Shown here: one piece after another, positions 32,454 through 44,084 of the stretch
Layout: each line of letters starts with the position of its first letter
How positions within the stretch are numbered: the stretch's first letter is position 1
Origin: Owenia fusiformis
Taxonomy: Eukaryota > Annelida > Polychaeta > Sabellida > Oweniidae
Length of the DNA: 45,000 nucleotides
Reading direction: 5' to 3'
Assembly (NCBI GenBank): GCA_903813345.2
Contig: CAIIXF020000235.1
Span: 71,342-116,341 of the forward strand
Program-made: the position numbers and the translations under genes
Notes under the pieces: model-generated
Seen by the model: only the letters and a program-made list of their open reading frames with translations
Databases searched by the model: none
What the model was told of the DNA's origin: nothing

Positions 32454-34700
32454 CTGAGACTTACCCTTTTATATGTGTAATATCAGATGAATAATATATT
32501 TATCACATTTGAATGTGTTAACAAGTTACTTAAATGTGTGGAAATATTACGATTCAATATGTGAAATATAACACTAACGTGTGGAATTTTTACACTTCAA
32601 TGTTTGGAAGTATTGTAACAAATGTCAGGAGAGATGTAATAGTCTGGAACTAGAAGTAGAGTGAGATGAGAGAGTAAAGCCCAATATAAAACAACGGGGC
32701 AAAATATCACTTGCCCCATCGAATCCCATTGAATCCCATGATGCCCGGCGAGTTCTTGTTAACTTTGCCGAATCCTACGAAAATGATGATTAAAGGTCCA
32801 ACAAACGTCCCGCGATGCCCCGTGTACTTCATTCCCGATGGGCTTCGTTGGACTCTGCCCCATGATGCCCTATCAAGCCCTCTGAGTCTCATGGTACTCG
32901 ATTGGGCTTCATGAGGCAAGGTCCCACGAAACCTTATCAGACAAAGTCTAATTAAGTTCCACGAAGTCCCATGAGGTCTCACGCTATGTTAAATAAATAC
33001 ATCGTCCCACAGTGCCAGATTTGTGTATGTTGGGCTTGGGTTTAGCTAAGAGTTAGAGTGAGGAGTTACTTGGACAAGCTGAATTATTTTAATCAAGGAA
33101 GCTACTCAGTAAAATTTCTTTGCACCATGATGTCCAATCAAAATCATTCAAGCCAATAAAGCGTGCGGTTGGGTAGTTGTTTTCAATCCCGGATGTCAAA
33201 ACGTCTTAGAAACACATACGCACTTGAAAAATCTTGATTGGACACCGTGATGCAGAAAAATCATAATTTTGCCCCCACAGGCGCCATTTTCCTGTACCCT
33301 AGAATTGTTCCCTGGTCCGCGCACGTGGTAGCAACATATTTTTAATTACGTCATTGACAAACATGGCTAAATGATGTTCTATTTATCCATCTTACTATCT
33401 TCTCCAACAATCACTATAGAGTGTAGATTTAAAATATCTTTAGAATAATAAGTCTAAAGCATATATTTTAAGCAGTCTTTATTGTAAAATCTTATTTATA
33501 ACAATAAAATATGTATACATATTTTGCGATATTATTTAGATTGTATTGTTTGGTTAAGCAAAGCAGCATTCTTAATACAGCGTGACACAAAAATGTAACA
33601 CATATAACATTCACTAAAAATTGTAATTCTTACATTGATAGCAAAATGTCAGTTCATCTAGAGACCTCTATTACTGTAGGATATAACTAGATCATAAACG
33701 TAGATGAGAAGGTACAACATGTTTACTAGATATGTCCTAAACTGATTAAATATGGATATTTCAACACTCAATTACAATTAAATAGGACCCTGGTGAATAA
33801 TGGCAGAATTAGAATCCCTTTAAAATCTTATCAAAAGTTAATGCTATCTGGCATCCAAAGTGCTAACTGTGTTTATTTTCTCGAACCAGTTCACTAATTC
33901 AAAAAATAAAACCATTTATATTTAAGACGACTTCATCGATGCAAGCAACAAAGTTATTCCAAAATAGAGGCTTGCTTTTTGTCACATTGAGTTTTAAACA
34001 TTAATTCAGTAACGATGGCATATGTTTCATAACATTATATTTACGAAACAATCTAAAATATGTATATTATTCACTTTAGCTGTGTTTATGAGTGTGCATA
34101 ATACATACAGATGAATGACCAATATTTAACAAGATGCTTCTAAATCAAGACTATCGAGCTTTGTACGTATTACATTTGTTTGTTTGTCATATTTTACATC
34201 TATGAATGCTAAAACCTTAAACTCATTGATTTGCATGATGTTTGGTTCCGTATACATACTTTTCAAATATGACATATACATTTTTGAGGCAACCTATTGT
34301 AACAGTTAGGCCTTTTTGTGGATATTGTGGTAGTGTGGACTATAAAAAGACCACTGTTTAGTAAATGGTGTTTACTTGTGGATTGCACGGCACACGTTAA
34401 ATGTGCTTTGTCCCTAAAGAAATAAACAAAATATACAATTTTATATATATAATATAAAACAATATATTGTGGCGTTTATAAGCCCAAATAAGATGTACAT
34501 GCAATTTCAAATGTAATGTAAGAATATTACGGTGTTATTATTTCTCTCAAAACTCACAACTCAAAAGTCCATATGAGTTAATAATAATTATCACTGATAA
34601 AATAATATCCAGAGTCCATATAAATTGAAACTGATGATCACTATATAACACTATTGTATCCCGAATATGCAAAGTTCATGTAAATTGTACCACTTGTACG
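32454..34700. other. Intergenic region downstream of nAChR
   Basis: Begins with the receptor 3' UTR; no clean AATAAA lies close to the stop. The block 32700-32985 repeats short CCCATGATGCCC-like motifs in both orientations. At 33107-33144 and 33223-33264 there is an inverted repeat (TGTCCAATCA versus TGATTGGACA with flanking TTTCTGCA-type ends). The rest, 33300-34700, is AT-rich with no recognised feature. Confidence 0.4.
33107..33264. repeat. Short inverted repeat
   Basis: The left arm, around CCATGATGTCCAATCAAAAT, is complementary to the right arm, around ATCTTGATTGGACACCGTGA, about 80 bp apart. It could be a small MITE remnant. Confidence 0.55.
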
Positions 34701-34781
34701 TCTTGTATTGTTATTGTATCTTGAACCTGGAATAGTAAACTGAGAGTAACAAAGTCTTGTCTCCTAATTTTGGAAGCAACT

Positions 34782-35065
34782 TTACACAAAATTCATAGTA
34801 CCCATGCTGAAGCTTGGTGTGGATTTTAAAGCAGGGGTTGGCGTAGGGGGTATTGGAACTGCTGGAACAGGCGCTTCTTCGTTTTGAATCTTAATACACA
34901 CCTGGGAGCATATGACTGACATCAGACATAAAAGTACAAATAAAATTCCACCCACGACCAAGATGATGAAGGGGATATCCAGTTCCATCCACTGTAAACT
35001 CAGCAACTGTCTTGTGTCTTGCTTCCAATGAAAATACTGATTCTCTTCATGTTGTTGTAGTATCC
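34782..35065 (-). CDS. Single-pass membrane protein ORF, unknown family
   Basis: The minus-strand frame ends in a stop at 34782. The first ATG is at 34988 and gives a 68-residue protein: MELD, a ~25-residue hydrophobic helix (IPFIILVVGGILFVLLCLMS), then a Cys-containing juxtamembrane turn and a Pro-rich tail (APVPAVPIPPTPTP). The frame stays open upstream to the 91-bp array, so this may be the last exon of a larger type I membrane protein. A CACAG that could act as an acceptor lies near 35069. I do not recognise the family. A minus-strand promoter-like block lies 1.4 kb upstream. Confidence 0.45.
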
Positions 35066-35067
35066 TC

Positions 35068-35763
35068 CACTGTGTTGTAGTATAATTCAACTTTGATTAT
35101 GCGAAATAATCAAAGTCAAACTATCGGCTCTGTAAATGGCTATCTCCTGGATCCTCGTCACTGTGTTGTAGGATAATTCAACTTTAATTATATGAAATAA
35201 TCAAAGTCAAACTATCGGCTCTGTAAATGGCTATCTCCTGGATCCTCGTCACTGTGTTGTAGGATAATTCAACTTTAATTATATGAAATAATCAAAGTCA
35301 AACTATCGGCTCTGTAAATGGCTATCTCCTGGATTCTCGTCACTGTGTTGTAGGATAATTCAACTTTAATTATATGAAATAATCAAAGTCCAACTATCAG
35401 CTCTGTAAATGGCTATCTCCTGGATCCTCGTCACTGTGTTGTAGTATAATTCAACTTTGATTATGCAAAATAATCTAAGTCAAACTATCGGCTCTGTAAA
35501 TGGCTATCTCTTGGATCCTCCTCACTGTGTTGTAGGATAATTCAACTTTAATTATATGAAATAATCAAAGTCAAACTATCGGCTCTGTAAATGGCTATCT
35601 CCTGGATCCTCCTCACTGTGTTATAGGATAATTCAACTTTAATTATATGAAATAATCAAAGTCCAACTATCAGGTCTGTAAATGACTATCTCCTGGATCC
35701 TCCTCAAGGTGTTGTAGTATAATTCAACTTTGATTATGCGAAATAATCTAAGTCAAACTATCG
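35068..35763. repeat. Eight-unit 91-bp tandem array
   Basis: CACTGTGTTGTAG starts recur at 35068, 35159, 35250, 35341, 35432, 35523, 35614 and (as CAAGGTGTTGTAG) 35705, exactly 91 bp apart. Units contain AATTCAACTTT, AAATAATCAAAGTC, GGCTCTGTAAATGGCTATCT and GGATCCTC. The first unit abuts the upstream end of the membrane-protein frame at 34782. Confidence 0.95.
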
Positions 35764-36440
35764 GAATTGACAAAGTTTACGAACGTCTTATATGGCATCA
35801 ACTGCTTAGTACACAAACTTCCTTCACAATTAAGTAATCAGCCTACCTAAAAATATAGCATGCGCACAACAGCATAGGCAAAAATATTACAAGTCAAAAT
35901 ATGTGCCCTTGAAAATAACTAAGTTCAGTTAATGTTGAGTTATACTGATATTGAAATATTCTAAGTTCAATATTTATTCTCTAAAAAAAACAACAAAGTC
36001 CAAAATAATGTTTCTCCAAATATTGACTAAGTTCAATAATTTCTATCTCAAAAATACGCAAAATGTGTTCATGAAATTGAACTGACAGAGCTCAGAAATC
36101 TAGTATAGGCTTGATGCTGCCTCCAAACACGGTACTGAATATTCCCTCTTGAGGTATCCTCTACACAAATACACGGGTAGATGGCCAAGTTATCATCTAC
36201 AGAATCACGGTGTAGCAGTCTTCCCTCTCAGGTATCCTTCACCACAAGTAGATGTCCAAGTTATCATCCACTGAACTGAAGTGCAGCTATGTATCTCCTA
36301 TCTGCCTCGGGAAATATTCAAAGTCCCAACAACTTTCTACTGAAAATTGTCAAAGTCCAAAAATATTTCCTTGAAAAATGACTAAGTCCAACTTCACATA
36401 AAAATATGAAATTGAACGGAGCTCTGTCCCGAACGAAAGC
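35764..36440. other. Probable transcribed upstream region of the minus-strand ORF
   Basis: Sits between the promoter-like block and the 91-bp array. It is full of short AAAGTCCAA and CTAAGTTCAA phrases that look like degenerate repeats of the array motif. No long open frame or clear splice pair was resolved. Confidence 0.35.
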
Positions 36441-36473
36441 TAGCTGTAATCTGCTGAGCGCTCTCAGCTCGCT

Positions 36474-36509
36474 GCTTATATACCCAGCAGCGGTGCGGCG
36501 ATGACGTCA
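36474..36509 (-). promoter_or_regulatory. CRE plus TATA-box core promoter, minus strand
   Basis: A perfect CRE palindrome TGACGTCA lies at 36502-36509. On the minus strand it is followed about 20 bp downstream by GTATATAAGC (36483-36474). Predicted initiation is near 36445, in a locally GC-richer block. It faces the membrane-protein ORF at 34782-35065. Confidence 0.55.
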
Positions 36510-37554
36510 TCCACTTGTTTACATCAAATTCCAACTTCATACGATTGCAAGCTAAATAACGCCAAAATTACTCCCAAACATGAAATATAAATGAATTTAA
36601 ATTACAGAGACATGAAATATAACAACAATTATGCACAGAATGACATAATAAAGAAGCTTTAATGAGTTAAAGTTATCCTCATGAATTTAATTCCAAAATG
36701 GCCTAGCGCCGCAATTCTCAACTTGATCTCTATATATCTCGAAAAGTATACGCTAATTCTATTCCAAAGTTACTCAATCAAAACTTGAGATCGTTAGTTA
36801 TACTAATCTATCAAAACTATATAGAAATAAAGGCAAACTAACCTGTATTGGAACGATATGAGTGGACGATTCGAAAATGACGCACTAAAAACGTTGGTGG
36901 TGGTTACTGGATGTCAACTACCCAAACGTGAAACGAAAACACTAATTATATTAAAAATATACGAAATGACCGGAAGTAGCCAGTTAAACATGGTAAACAA
37001 TTCACATACACAATTGTTAGACCAAGTAGGAATAAAAATAATTGCCCAAATATGTGTATAACTAGCAAGCTCAACTATAACCGGGGAGATTGCTGATAAA
37101 GTGCTGAAAACCTCCAAATACTAAGACCATAAAATTTTAAAAAAAAATAATTTGTTACACTATGTAATGCCAGCAAATTCTGATCGCGTTTTAAATATAC
37201 GTATATTTGAGATAACAATTGCAAAAGAACACAAATATTATATTTTACTATATCGACTTGAACAATAGCTGGAGCTATAGTTTAGGGCAATATTGGCGGG
37301 ACACACCGGAGTTTATCAAAAATAGGCCCACTTGGCGTTAATTTTTCACGGGTCGTTTATTTCAAAGAACTCAAAATCAATGCCCACGGGCCTTTATCAA
37401 AAGGAGAAAAGCATTTTTTTCAAGAGGGATTGGCTTTAATTAAGACTGAGGTGAAAATAGCTTTCCAAAACCAGTGTCACATTTTTGCAACATCATGTCA
37501 AGATTACCTCAATTCTCTATTTTGTTTTCAATAATAACCCAAGCCTACCTAGCA
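36510..37554. other. Non-coding sequence left of a GC-ended element
   Basis: AT-rich with only short overlapping open frames. No repeat or RNA gene was recognised. Confidence 0.3.
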
Positions 37555-37555
37555 G

Positions 37556-38068
37556 GTAACACCCCTGTCACATTTGTCGTACGTAGGGCGTACGTCGACC
37601 GCAGATCAATTAAATCAGTGTATTTCTGCGGCGAGCGTAGGAAAACTACGCTCGCCTTGCGGCCTCCGTACGGCGTATCCAGTTTTTTTACAGGCCGCAG
37701 GGTCGCCGTAGAAATTATAACTCGGAGTTATAATATTTGTTCATTTCTGGGGTCCCCGTAGAAATCAACTGGCTCAACAAGATTGAATCATTATTTATCA
37801 ATGTTTCACGATCACTTTTCATTTGATACTACATCCTAGCACTATGAATAGCATTTATAAATTGTCCTCGTCCTGATGTAAGCTTAAATAAAATGAAAAA
37901 AAGTATTATTTATCAACAGAAATTTAAAATTCACCGTGCGGCTGCCGTGGGAAATGTGACTGCAAAAGTATGAGAGCGCAGAAATTCTGCGGCGAGCGTA
38001 GAAAAGCTACTGGTCGCAGAAATGATAGACCGCACGGCGGCCGTGGGAAATGTGACTGGGGTGTAACG
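37556..38068. mobile_element. ~510-bp inverted-repeat element with GC-rich ends
   Basis: The left end GTAACACCCCTGTCACATTT matches the reverse complement of the right end GTTACACCCCAGTCACATTT. Subterminal blocks are rich in CGTACG, GCGGCGAGCGTAG and GGCGGCCGTGGG, in sharp contrast to the AT-rich surroundings. No coding frame is supported and the superfamily is unassigned. Confidence 0.6.
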
Positions 38069-38069
38069 T

Positions 38070-38672
38070 CATTTACATCATCCATAATCTAGGAAAATAG
38101 ATTCCTTATTAAAATAAACAATTTGGTTTTGAGAATTAAGGGAGAACAATAAAGTCTAAAAGTCAGACACGTAGCCAACTAAAAGTTACGCATACCTAAA
38201 TCAGTTGATTCTTAAGATGCGAGCCCACGATGAGTTGCGTCATCCTTAATCTAGGGAAAATAGATTCCCTCGTAAAATAAACATTTTGGTTTTGAGAATT
38301 AAGGGAGAACAATAAAGTCTAAAAGCCAGACACGTAGCCAACTAAAAGTTACGCATACCTAAATCAGTTGATTCTTAAGATGCGAGCCCACGATGAGTTA
38401 CGTCATCCTTAATCTAGGAAAATAGATTCCCTCGTAAAATAAACATTTTGGTTTTGAGAATTAAGGGAGAACAATAAAGTCTAAAAGCCAGACACGTAGC
38501 CAACTAAAAGTAACGCATACCTAAATCAGTTGATTCTTAAGATGCGAGCCCACGATGAGTTACGTCATCCTTAATCTAGGAAAATAGTTTCCCTCGTAAA
38601 ATAAACATTTTGGTTATGGGAATTAAGGGAGAACGATTAATTCTAAAAGCCAGACCCGTAGCCAGGGAGGGG
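38070..38672 (+). repeat. 163-bp tandem array (3.7 copies)
   Basis: CATCCxTAATCTAGG occurs at 38078, 38241, 38404 and 38566. Units share GAATTAAGGGAGAACAATAA, CCAGACACGTAGCCAACTAA and GATGCGAGCCCACGATGAGT. The last unit is partial and runs into a GTAGCCAGGGAGGGGCTCCC phrase. Confidence 0.9.
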
Positions 38673-38799
38673 CTCCCCCGGCCAAAAATATTTTAAATCA
38701 TGCAGTTTTCACCATTTTGAGCTCTTGTGAAGTGATTTTGGCCAAAGTTATCAAAAGTGACCCCACTGGGAGAAATGAACTCAATTGGCAAATCCTGGC

Positions 38800-39191
38800 T
38801 CGGTGCCTGAAAGCATTCTATCAACTTTCTGGAATTGAACGGATACCTTTGTTTAGACGTCGAAAGTATACTAGTATTTACAAGTTTGGGTAAATGTATT
38901 GCAGAAATTAAATCATTCGAAGAGTTCGAACATCTATGACAATGCGTTTCAATCGTCAAACTTAAAAAAGTATCTGATAAGAGATTCAAATGAGGACTTC
39001 CATTTGCCAAACTTAGAAGGTGGGGTGTACTTATATGCCACCACCAAAAGTGGTGCATAATGTTATAGTCTCCCACTTTTTGTGGATCGAGTTCGGTGTT
39101 TTGCGGATGGTGTTCGGCGTTTGGTGTCAGTTCGCACATGAGTTTGAATCGTCAAACATAAACAGTGTCCGATAAGAGATTCAAATGAGGA
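38800..39191. repeat. Left copy of a duplicated flank around the C-rich array
   Basis: Blocks GAATTGAACGGATAC, AAGAGTTCGAACAT, GATTCAAATGAGGAC, AACTTAGAAGGTGGGGTGTA and GTTCGGCGTTTGGTGTCAGT recur at 41746-42200. The copies therefore bracket the array. Neither is convincingly coding. Confidence 0.7.
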
Positions 39192-41748
39192 CCCAAGAAG
39201 CTATACGGTGGCCCCCAGTGGCCCCCAGTGGCCCCTAGAAGCTATACGGTGGCCTCCAGTGACCCCCAGTGGCCCCCAGTGGCCCCCAGATGCTAAACGG
39301 TGGCCCCCAGTGTCCCCCAGAAGCTAAACGGTGGCCCCCAGTGGCCCCCAGAAGCTATACGGTGGCCCCCAGTGGCCCCCAGAAGCTATACGGTGGCCCC
39401 CAGTGGCCTCTAGAAGCTACAGGGTGGCCCCGAGTGGCACCCAGTAGCCACTAGAAGCTATACGGTGGTCCCCAGTGGCCCCTAGAAGCAATACGGTGGC
39501 CCCCAGTGGCCCGAAGTGGCCCCCAGATGCTATACGGTGGCCCCCAGTGGCCCCCAGAAGCTACAGGGTGGACCCCAGTGGCCCCAAGTGGCCCCCAGAT
39601 GCTATACGGTGGCCCCCAGAGGCCCCCAGAAGCTACAGGGTGGCCCCCAGTGGCTCCCAGTGGCCCCTAGAAGCTATACGGTGGCCCCTAGTGGCCCCTA
39701 GAAGCTATACGTTGGCCCCCAGTGGCCCCTAGAAGCTACAGGGTGGACCCCAGTGGCCCCAAGTGGCACCCAGTAGCCCCCAGAAGCTATACGGTGGCCC
39801 CCAGTGGCCCCTAGAAGCTACAGGGTGGCCCCCAGTGACCCCAAGTGGCACCCAGTAGCCCCTAGAAGCTATATGGTGGTCCCCAGTTGCCCCCAGAAGC
39901 TATACGGAGGCCCAAAGTGGCCCCCAGAAGCTATACGGTGGCCCCCCAGTGGCCCCCAGAATCTATACAGTGGCCCCGAGTGGCCCCCAGATGCTATACG
40001 GTGGCCCCCAGTGGTACCCAGTAGCCCCTAGAAGGTATACAGTGGCCCCCAGTGGCCCCCAGTGGCACCCAGTAGCCCCTAGAAGCTATAGCTTCTAGTG
40101 GCCCCTAGAAGCTATACGGTGGTCCCCAGTGGCCCCTAGAAGCTATACGGTGGTCCCCAGTAGCCCCTAGAAGCTATACGGTGGCCCCAAGTGGCCCCTA
40201 GAAGCTACATGGTGGCCCCCAGTGGCCCCCAGTGGAACCCAGTAGCCCCTAGAAGCTATACGGTGGCCCCCAGAGGCCCCCAGAAGCTATAAGGTGGCCC
40301 CTAGTGGCCCCTAGAAGCTATACGGTGGCCCCAAGTGGCCCCCAGAAGCTATACGGTGGCCCCCAGTGGCCCCCAGAAGCTATAAGGTGGCCCTTAGTGG
40401 CCCCTAGAAGCTATACGGTGGTCCCCAGTGGCCCCTAGAAGCTATACGGTGGCCCCAATTGGCCCCCATATGCTATACGGTGGCCCCCAGAAGCTACAGG
40501 GTGGCCCCCAGTGGCCCCCAGTGGCTCCCAGTGGCCCCTAGAAGCTATACGGTGGCCCCTAGAAGCTATACGTTGGCCCCCAGTGGCCCCTAGAAACTAC
40601 AGGGTGGACCCCAGTGGCCCCCAGTGGCACCCAGTAGCCCCCAGAAGCTATACGGTGGCCCCCAGTGGCCCCTAGAAGCTACAGGGTGGCCCCCAGTGAC
40701 CCCCAGTGGCACCCAGTAGCCCCTAGAAGCTATATGGTGGTCCCCAGTTGCCCCCAGAAGCTATACGGAGGCCCAAAGTGGCCCCCAGAAGCTATACGGT
40801 GGCCCCCAGTGGCCCCCAGAATCTATACGGTGGCCCCGAGTGGCCCCCAGATGCTATACGGTGGCCCCCAGTGGTACCCAGTAGCCCCTAGAAGGTATAC
40901 AGTGGCCCCCAGTGGCCCCCAGTGGCACCCAGTAGCCCCTAGAAGCTATACGGTGGCCCCCAGTGGTCCCTAGAAGCTATTTGATGGCCCCCAGTGGCCC
41001 CTAGAAGCTATACGGTGGCCCCCATTGGCACCCAGTAGCCCCTAGAAGGTATACAGTGGCCCCCAGTGGCCCCCAGTGGCACCCAGTAGCCCCTAGAAGC
41101 TATAAGGTGGCTCCTAGTGGCCCCTAGAAGCTATACGGTGGTCCCCAGTGGCCCCTAGAAGCTATACGGTAGCCCCCAGTGGCCCCCAGATGCTATACGG
41201 TGGCCCCCAGTGGCCCCCAGAAGCTACAGGGTGGCCCCCAGTGGCCCCCAGGGGCTCCCAGTGGCCCCTAGAAGCTATACGGTGGCCCCTAGTGGCCCCT
41301 AGAAGCTATACGTTGGCCCCAAGTGGCCCCCAGAAGCTGTACGGTGGCCCCCAGTGGCCCTCAGAAGCTATTAAGTGGCCCCTAGTGGCCCCTAGAAGCT
41401 ATACGATGGCCCCCAGTGGCCCCTAGAAGCTTTAGAGTGGACCCCAGTGGCCCCCAGTGGCACCCAGTAGCCCCTTAAAGCTATACGGTGGCCCCCATTG
41501 GCACCCAGTAGCCCCTAGAAGGTATACAGTGGCCCCCAGTGGCCCCAAGTGGCACCCAGTAGCCCCTAGAAGCTATACGGTGGCCCCCAGTGGCCCCTAG
41601 AAGCTATATTGTGGCCCCCAGTGGCCCCCAGAAGCTATACGGTGGCCCCCAGTGGCCCCCAGATGCTATACAGTGGCCCCCAGTGGCCCCCAGAAGCTAC
41701 AGGGTGGCCCCCAGTGGCACCCAGTAGCCCCTAGAAGGTATACAGTGA
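39192..41748 (+). repeat. 2.5-kb C-rich minisatellite with higher-order structure
   Basis: The basic ~31-bp unit combines GGTGGCCCCCAGTGGCCCC with TAGAAGCTATAC. It varies by insertion of extra 10-bp GGCCCCCAGT modules and by AGCTATACGG/AGCTACAGGG alternation. Longer blocks recur, for example from 39711 at 40572 (861 bp apart). Open frames of 60-100 codons (PSGPQKLYGGPQWP-like) arise simply because the unit lacks stops; I do not regard them as genes. The minus strand carries dense G5 tracts. Confidence 0.9.
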
Positions 41749-42205
41749 TTCAAATGAGGACTTCCATTTGCCAAACTTAGAAGGTGGGGTGTACTTATAT
41801 GCCACCACCAAAAGTGGTGACATATTGCTATACCCTCCCATGTGTTTAAAATAAGTATTGTGTTATGGAAAAGAGTGAACGATAAAGTCCAAAAGAACTA
41901 TTATATCAACTGTCCTGAATTGAACAGGTACGTTCGGTAATAGATGCCAAGTTTGGGTCTTACAAGAATTAAATTAGTCCAAGAGTTCGAACATTGTTGA
42001 TGACAACTTTGATGAGTTTAATCGTCAAATATAAAGAATGTCTGATAAGCGATTTAAATGATGACTTTTGTTTGCTTAACTTAGAAGACGGGTGTACTTG
42101 TACTACCCTAAAGTTGTGACATATTGTTATTGTGTCCCACTTTTTGTGGATTATGTTCGGCGTTTGGCGGATGGTGTTCGGCGTTTGGTGTCAGTATCAA
42201 ATGGC
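41746..42205. repeat. Right copy of the duplicated flank
   Basis: Starts with GATTCAAATGAGGAC, the same string found at the left border of the array. It continues with ATTTGCCAAACTTAGAAGG and GCCACCACCAAAAGTGGTG as at 38990-39056, then a more diverged repeat to GGCGTTTGGTGTCAGT near 42190. Confidence 0.7.
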
Positions 42206-42369
42206 AGGTGGTGACATTTTGCACGTTAATGCCTTTTTTCAGTAATATGATAGTCGTGGTTTACCTTGGATTAAAATATCCAGTCATATTATGTGAATAC
42301 ATACAAATTAGAAAACCGTATATTTTTATTCTTCATTCAATGAGCCAAAGTAACTGTCGCAAATAATTA

Positions 42370-43475
42370 CAGAGTGGGCCAAAAAACCAATACCCAACTT
42401 CAAATCAGGATAAAAATAGTTACATTTAATATGGTACATAGACTCTCATATCATTTTAAAGGTTATACAATTTCAAACAATTTGGTATATAAGACTATGT
42501 CATGAAATCAATAGTAAAGTTTTATTATACTTGTTTGGGAGGTCGGGTTGCTATTTGGGGTCTCTAGATTTTAGATAGTAAATCTGTGGGATTATGTTAA
42601 TTTTTTATTTATAGAATATCATTCTTTTGTTAGGCGAATACATGCTTGGATATTGATATTTGCATCATTGTGTGACTTAATTTATTGTTCATGAATTTCA
42701 ATGTTGTTTAATAACATTTTACACTTTATTTATTTAAACAATTTTAACAATTGCTCAATGTACCCCACCCCATCCCTCTGCATCAACAATAAGCTTCAAG
42801 TGGTAGCGCAATCTATCAATAGCCTTATTGAGAGATTTCTGTTGCAATTCCTTTCAGCACTTTGGGATTTTGTTTCAGCTCATCAATGCTGTTTATTGGA
42901 TGCTTTTGTTGTACCATTTCCTCGAGATGGCTCCATGTATGGTAATCAAACACATTAGCATCGGGGCTGTTGGGTGGCCTAGCATCGAGATCAATCAAAT
43001 TGACACCTTGTTTGCAAAGAAATGCCAATGTCTCCTTTGATCTATGGTACGAGGCAATGTCTTGTTGGAAAATAAAACCCTCGTCACATATACCTTTAAT
43101 GTCTTTTAACAGACCCCCTTTGAGTACTTATTGATAATGAACAACACCAAAATCCATAAACAATAAGTTTAGTCACACAATATGCAAATATACAAGCATG
43201 TATTCATCTAACAAAATGATATTCTATAAATAAAAAATTAACATTATTCCCCAGATTTACTATTTTCTCTCTAAAATATGGATACCTTAAATACCGACCC
43301 GGTCTCCTAAATAAGCAAAATAAAATTTTAATATTGATTTCATGACATAGTGTTATATACCAAATTGTTCGAAAATGGATTACCTTTAAAATGATATATA
43401 AATCAATGTATCATATTGAACAAAGCTATTTTTATTTTGATTTAAAGTTGGGTATTGTTTTTTTGGCCCACCCTG
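42370..43475 (-). mobile_element. DD37D mariner-type element, internally deleted
   Basis: Long terminal inverted repeats (about 200 bp or more) begin CAGAGTGGGCCAAAAAACC at the left and CAGGGTGGGCCAAAAAAACA in reverse complement at the right. TA flanks both (42368-42369 and 43476-43477). The 1,106-bp body holds the C-terminal part of a transposase on the minus strand. The N-terminal domain and first catalytic Asp are missing, so the element is non-autonomous. Confidence 0.85.
42825..43113 (-). pseudogene. Mariner transposase C-terminal fragment
   Basis: Reads KGICDEGFIFQQDIASYH, then RPPNSPDANVFDYHTW and SHLEEMV. QQD and FDY supply the second and third catalytic Asp with 37 residues between, as in DD37D mariners. 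The usual Asn after QQD is replaced by Ile. There is no N-terminal helix-turn-helix region. Confidence 0.8.
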
Positions 43476-43477
43476 TA

Positions 43478-44084
43478 GACATGCTCATATCTCGATTATA
43501 ACTACGCCATCTTTCAAATGTTGTCACTTAACGATTTATCATCTTGAAAAGAGCATCTTTTAGATTTGTTGAATTTTCTAGCAGAAATTTGCTGCTTGCC
43601 TCTTAGCTCCTTTTTCGATTTACGGGAAGCGATGATAAAAGTAGAAAAGCTTATGAAATCAACATTTCAATTAATAGTGCATAAGTACAAATAAATCCTA
43701 TATTACCATTATATAAGGCAACGATTAACCGATTCTTCATTTCTGATATTTGAAAATTCCAATGAGAATAAATGAGAAGTACATATACGTTTAATATTTA
43801 ACAGAAATACTTTGATAAAACGCACACGCATGGCAACATCTCAATGTGTAAACCATCATGATTCTATTTTATTTATAAAATAATAACACATGAGTTTTTG
43901 AACTTCATAATTGGCCATGAAATAAAATGAGAATGCGTGAACTAGAGCCGAGATGATCCTTTACCAAGTTTGTTCAATTAGAAGTATCGAATATGCGTGG
44001 ATTTTGATCAAAAATTACTACGTTGCTGAACAATTAAATTGAATAGATCTAAATACGCACTGATCGGAGTTTATATGCACGTGT
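43478..44084. other. AT-rich non-coding sequence
   Basis: No coding signal or repeat was recognised before the 143-bp array. Confidence 0.3.

Noticed and set aside
32707-32982. Overlapping ORFs on both strands near 32.7-33.0 kb.
   Set aside because: They reflect short CCCATGATGCC-type repeats; no family features were seen.
39269-41426. Pro/Gly-rich open frames in the C-rich satellite resembling a collagen-like or mucin-like protein.
   Set aside because: Different frames give equally long ORFs, and module insertions of 10 bp shift the frame, so there is no sign of coding constraint.
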